Source: Collinsella sp. (lineage in GTDB: Bacteria > Actinomycetota > Coriobacteriia > Coriobacteriales > Coriobacteriaceae). From it: DNA of 6,046 bases. Where the stretch lies: NCBI GenBank assembly GCA_022728415.1, contig JAIJJM010000142.1:1-6046 (forward strand), written 5' to 3'. Within the stretch, counting starts at the first letter, position 1. The number at the start of each line of letters is the position of its first letter. This document shows positions 5,168 through 6,046 of the stretch, piece by piece. Below the pieces are notes generated by a model that was not told the origin of the DNA, ran no database searches, and saw nothing but the letters and a program-made list of their open reading frames with translations. A program made the position numbers and the translations under genes.

Positions 5168-6046
5168 ATGGCACAGAGCGCGAACATGGATGCATCGGAG
5201 CTTGCACGCGATATCGCGGCCGGCCTGGCATCGGCAACGACGGCAACGGAGCGCGCGGCACTGGTGCCCGCAGAGCTCGTCGAGGCCATTCAGCAACTAA
5301 AAACCCAACGTGACGCAGTGATCCTGGCGCACTACTATGTGGCGCCCGAGGTCCAAGCCGTTGCCGATTTCGTCGGCGACAGCTTCTATCTGGCAAAGCT
5401 CGCCAAGAGCCTGCCGCAGCAGACAATCGTGCTGTGCGGCGTGGAGTTTATGGGCGAGAGCGCCAAGCTGCTCAACCCCACCAAGACCGTGCTGCTGCCC
5501 GAGCCGGGCGCGGACTGCCCCATGGCGCACATGGTCAAGCGTGAGACGGTCGACGCGGCGCGCGCCGAGTATGGCGACGACCTTGCCGTGGTGTGCTACG
5601 TCAACTCGACGGTCGAGATCAAGAGCTGGAGTGACGTGTGCGTTACCAGCTCTAACGCCGTCAAGATCGTCTCCGAGCTGCCGCAGCAGCACATCTTGTT
5701 CATTCCCGACCAGAACCTGGGCCGCTTTGTGGCCGAGCAGGTGCCCCAAAAGCACGTCATCCTCAACAACGGCTACTGCCCGCGTCATCACATCATCACC
5801 GTCGAGCAGATCGTCGACGCGCAGGAGGCGCACCCCGACGCGCTCGTGCTGGCGCACCCCGAGTGCAAGGCCGACGTCCTGGCCGAGGCTGACTACATCG
5901 GCTCTACCGCCGGCATCATCAAGTATGCCGAGGAGTCGGACGCGAGCGAGTTCATCATCGTGACGGTCCGCGGCGTGCTCTATGAACTCGAGCGCCGCTG
6001 CCAGGGCACCGGCAAGAAGTTCTATTTCCCTGCGGTGCAGCCCACC
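5168..6046 (+). CDS. nadA: Quinolinate synthase NadA (5' part; runs off the window)
   Basis: The open frame gives 293 residues without a stop by the window end. NadA is the cytosolic [4Fe-4S] enzyme that condenses iminoaspartate with dihydroxyacetone phosphate to quinolinate, in de novo NAD synthesis. Family landmarks occur in order: AHYYVAPEVQAVAD (54-67; H55, Y57), GDS (S72), FMGESAK (94-100), GADC with cluster ligand C117, CYVNSTVEIK (143-152; Y144, N146), TSSNAV (160-165), PDQNLGR (180-186), NGYCPRHH (cluster ligand C204, H207), HPEC (H230, E232), GSTAGII (245-251) and TVRG (266-269). The third cluster cysteine should lie just past the window end. About 50 residues precede the first active-site motif, longer than the shortest family members and similar to E. 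coli. The gene has its own promoter and probable operator. nadB and nadC are expected partners but not visible. Confidence 0.96.
   Translation, partial: MAQSANMDASELARDIAAGLASATTATERAALVPAELVEAIQQLKTQRDAVILAHYYVAPEVQAVADFVGDSFYLAKLAKSLPQQTIVLCGVEFMGESAKLLNPTKTVLLPEPGADCPMAHMVKRETVDAARAEYGDDLAVVCYVNSTVEIKSWSDVCVTSSNAVKIVSELPQQHILFIPDQNLGRFVAEQVPQKHVILNNGYCPRHHIITVEQIVDAQEAHPDALVLAHPECKADVLAEADYIGSTAGIIKYAEESDASEFIIVTVRGVLYELERRCQGTGKKFYFPAVQPT

Noticed and set aside
5437..5439. Cys90 of NadA as a cluster ligand
   Set aside because: Comparison with the E. coli protein from memory has Ala at this place; the ligand aligns with Cys117 in GADC.

Overview
The window is GC-rich bacterial DNA. Codon use and gene content suggest a gut-type actinobacterium of the Coriobacteriia (Collinsella-like); this is recognition from memory, not a computed classification. 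It has three parts.

(1) Positions 1-3979, + strand: the end of a compact transport operon. The 3' end of an ECF-type (CbiO/EcfA-like) ATPase overlaps by 4 nt (ATGA) a complete ABC half-transporter of 604 aa. That gene abuts directly a second ABC half-transporter of 580 aa. Four bases later comes the start of a DtxR/MntR-family metal-dependent repressor. Both half-transporters have six membrane segments followed by a complete nucleotide-binding domain, so they probably form a heterodimer. The ECF ATPase and a metal-sensing regulator beside them resemble metal, siderophore or other metallophore uptake loci, but the substrate cannot be read from this sequence.

(2) Positions about 3977-4675: wreckage of an IS3-family insertion sequence on the - strand. 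It has cut the repressor off at residue 57, just after its recognition helix. The element is itself dead: a +1 indel in a G5 run in orfA, an out-of-frame internal deletion in orfB that removes the first catalytic Asp, and loss of the orfB 3' end exactly at the junction with the repressor. The rest of the repressor is not found on the other side, so sequence was probably deleted as well.

(3) Positions 4676-5167: a 490-nt gene-free stretch packed with symmetrical DNA. It holds a strong terminator hairpin, a 209-bp MITE-like element with 49-nt inverted ends, a 25-bp perfect inverted repeat, and a 19-bp perfect palindrome that overlaps a good promoter. That promoter reads into nadA (quinolinate synthase), which starts at 5168 and runs off the window. 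The palindrome covers the -35 and spacer, so it is best read as a repressor operator for NAD biosynthesis rather than an RNA hairpin.

No wholly new system is evident. The points most worth following up are the nadA operator/promoter, the MITE-like repeat, and the loss of the metal-dependent repressor from the transport operon.
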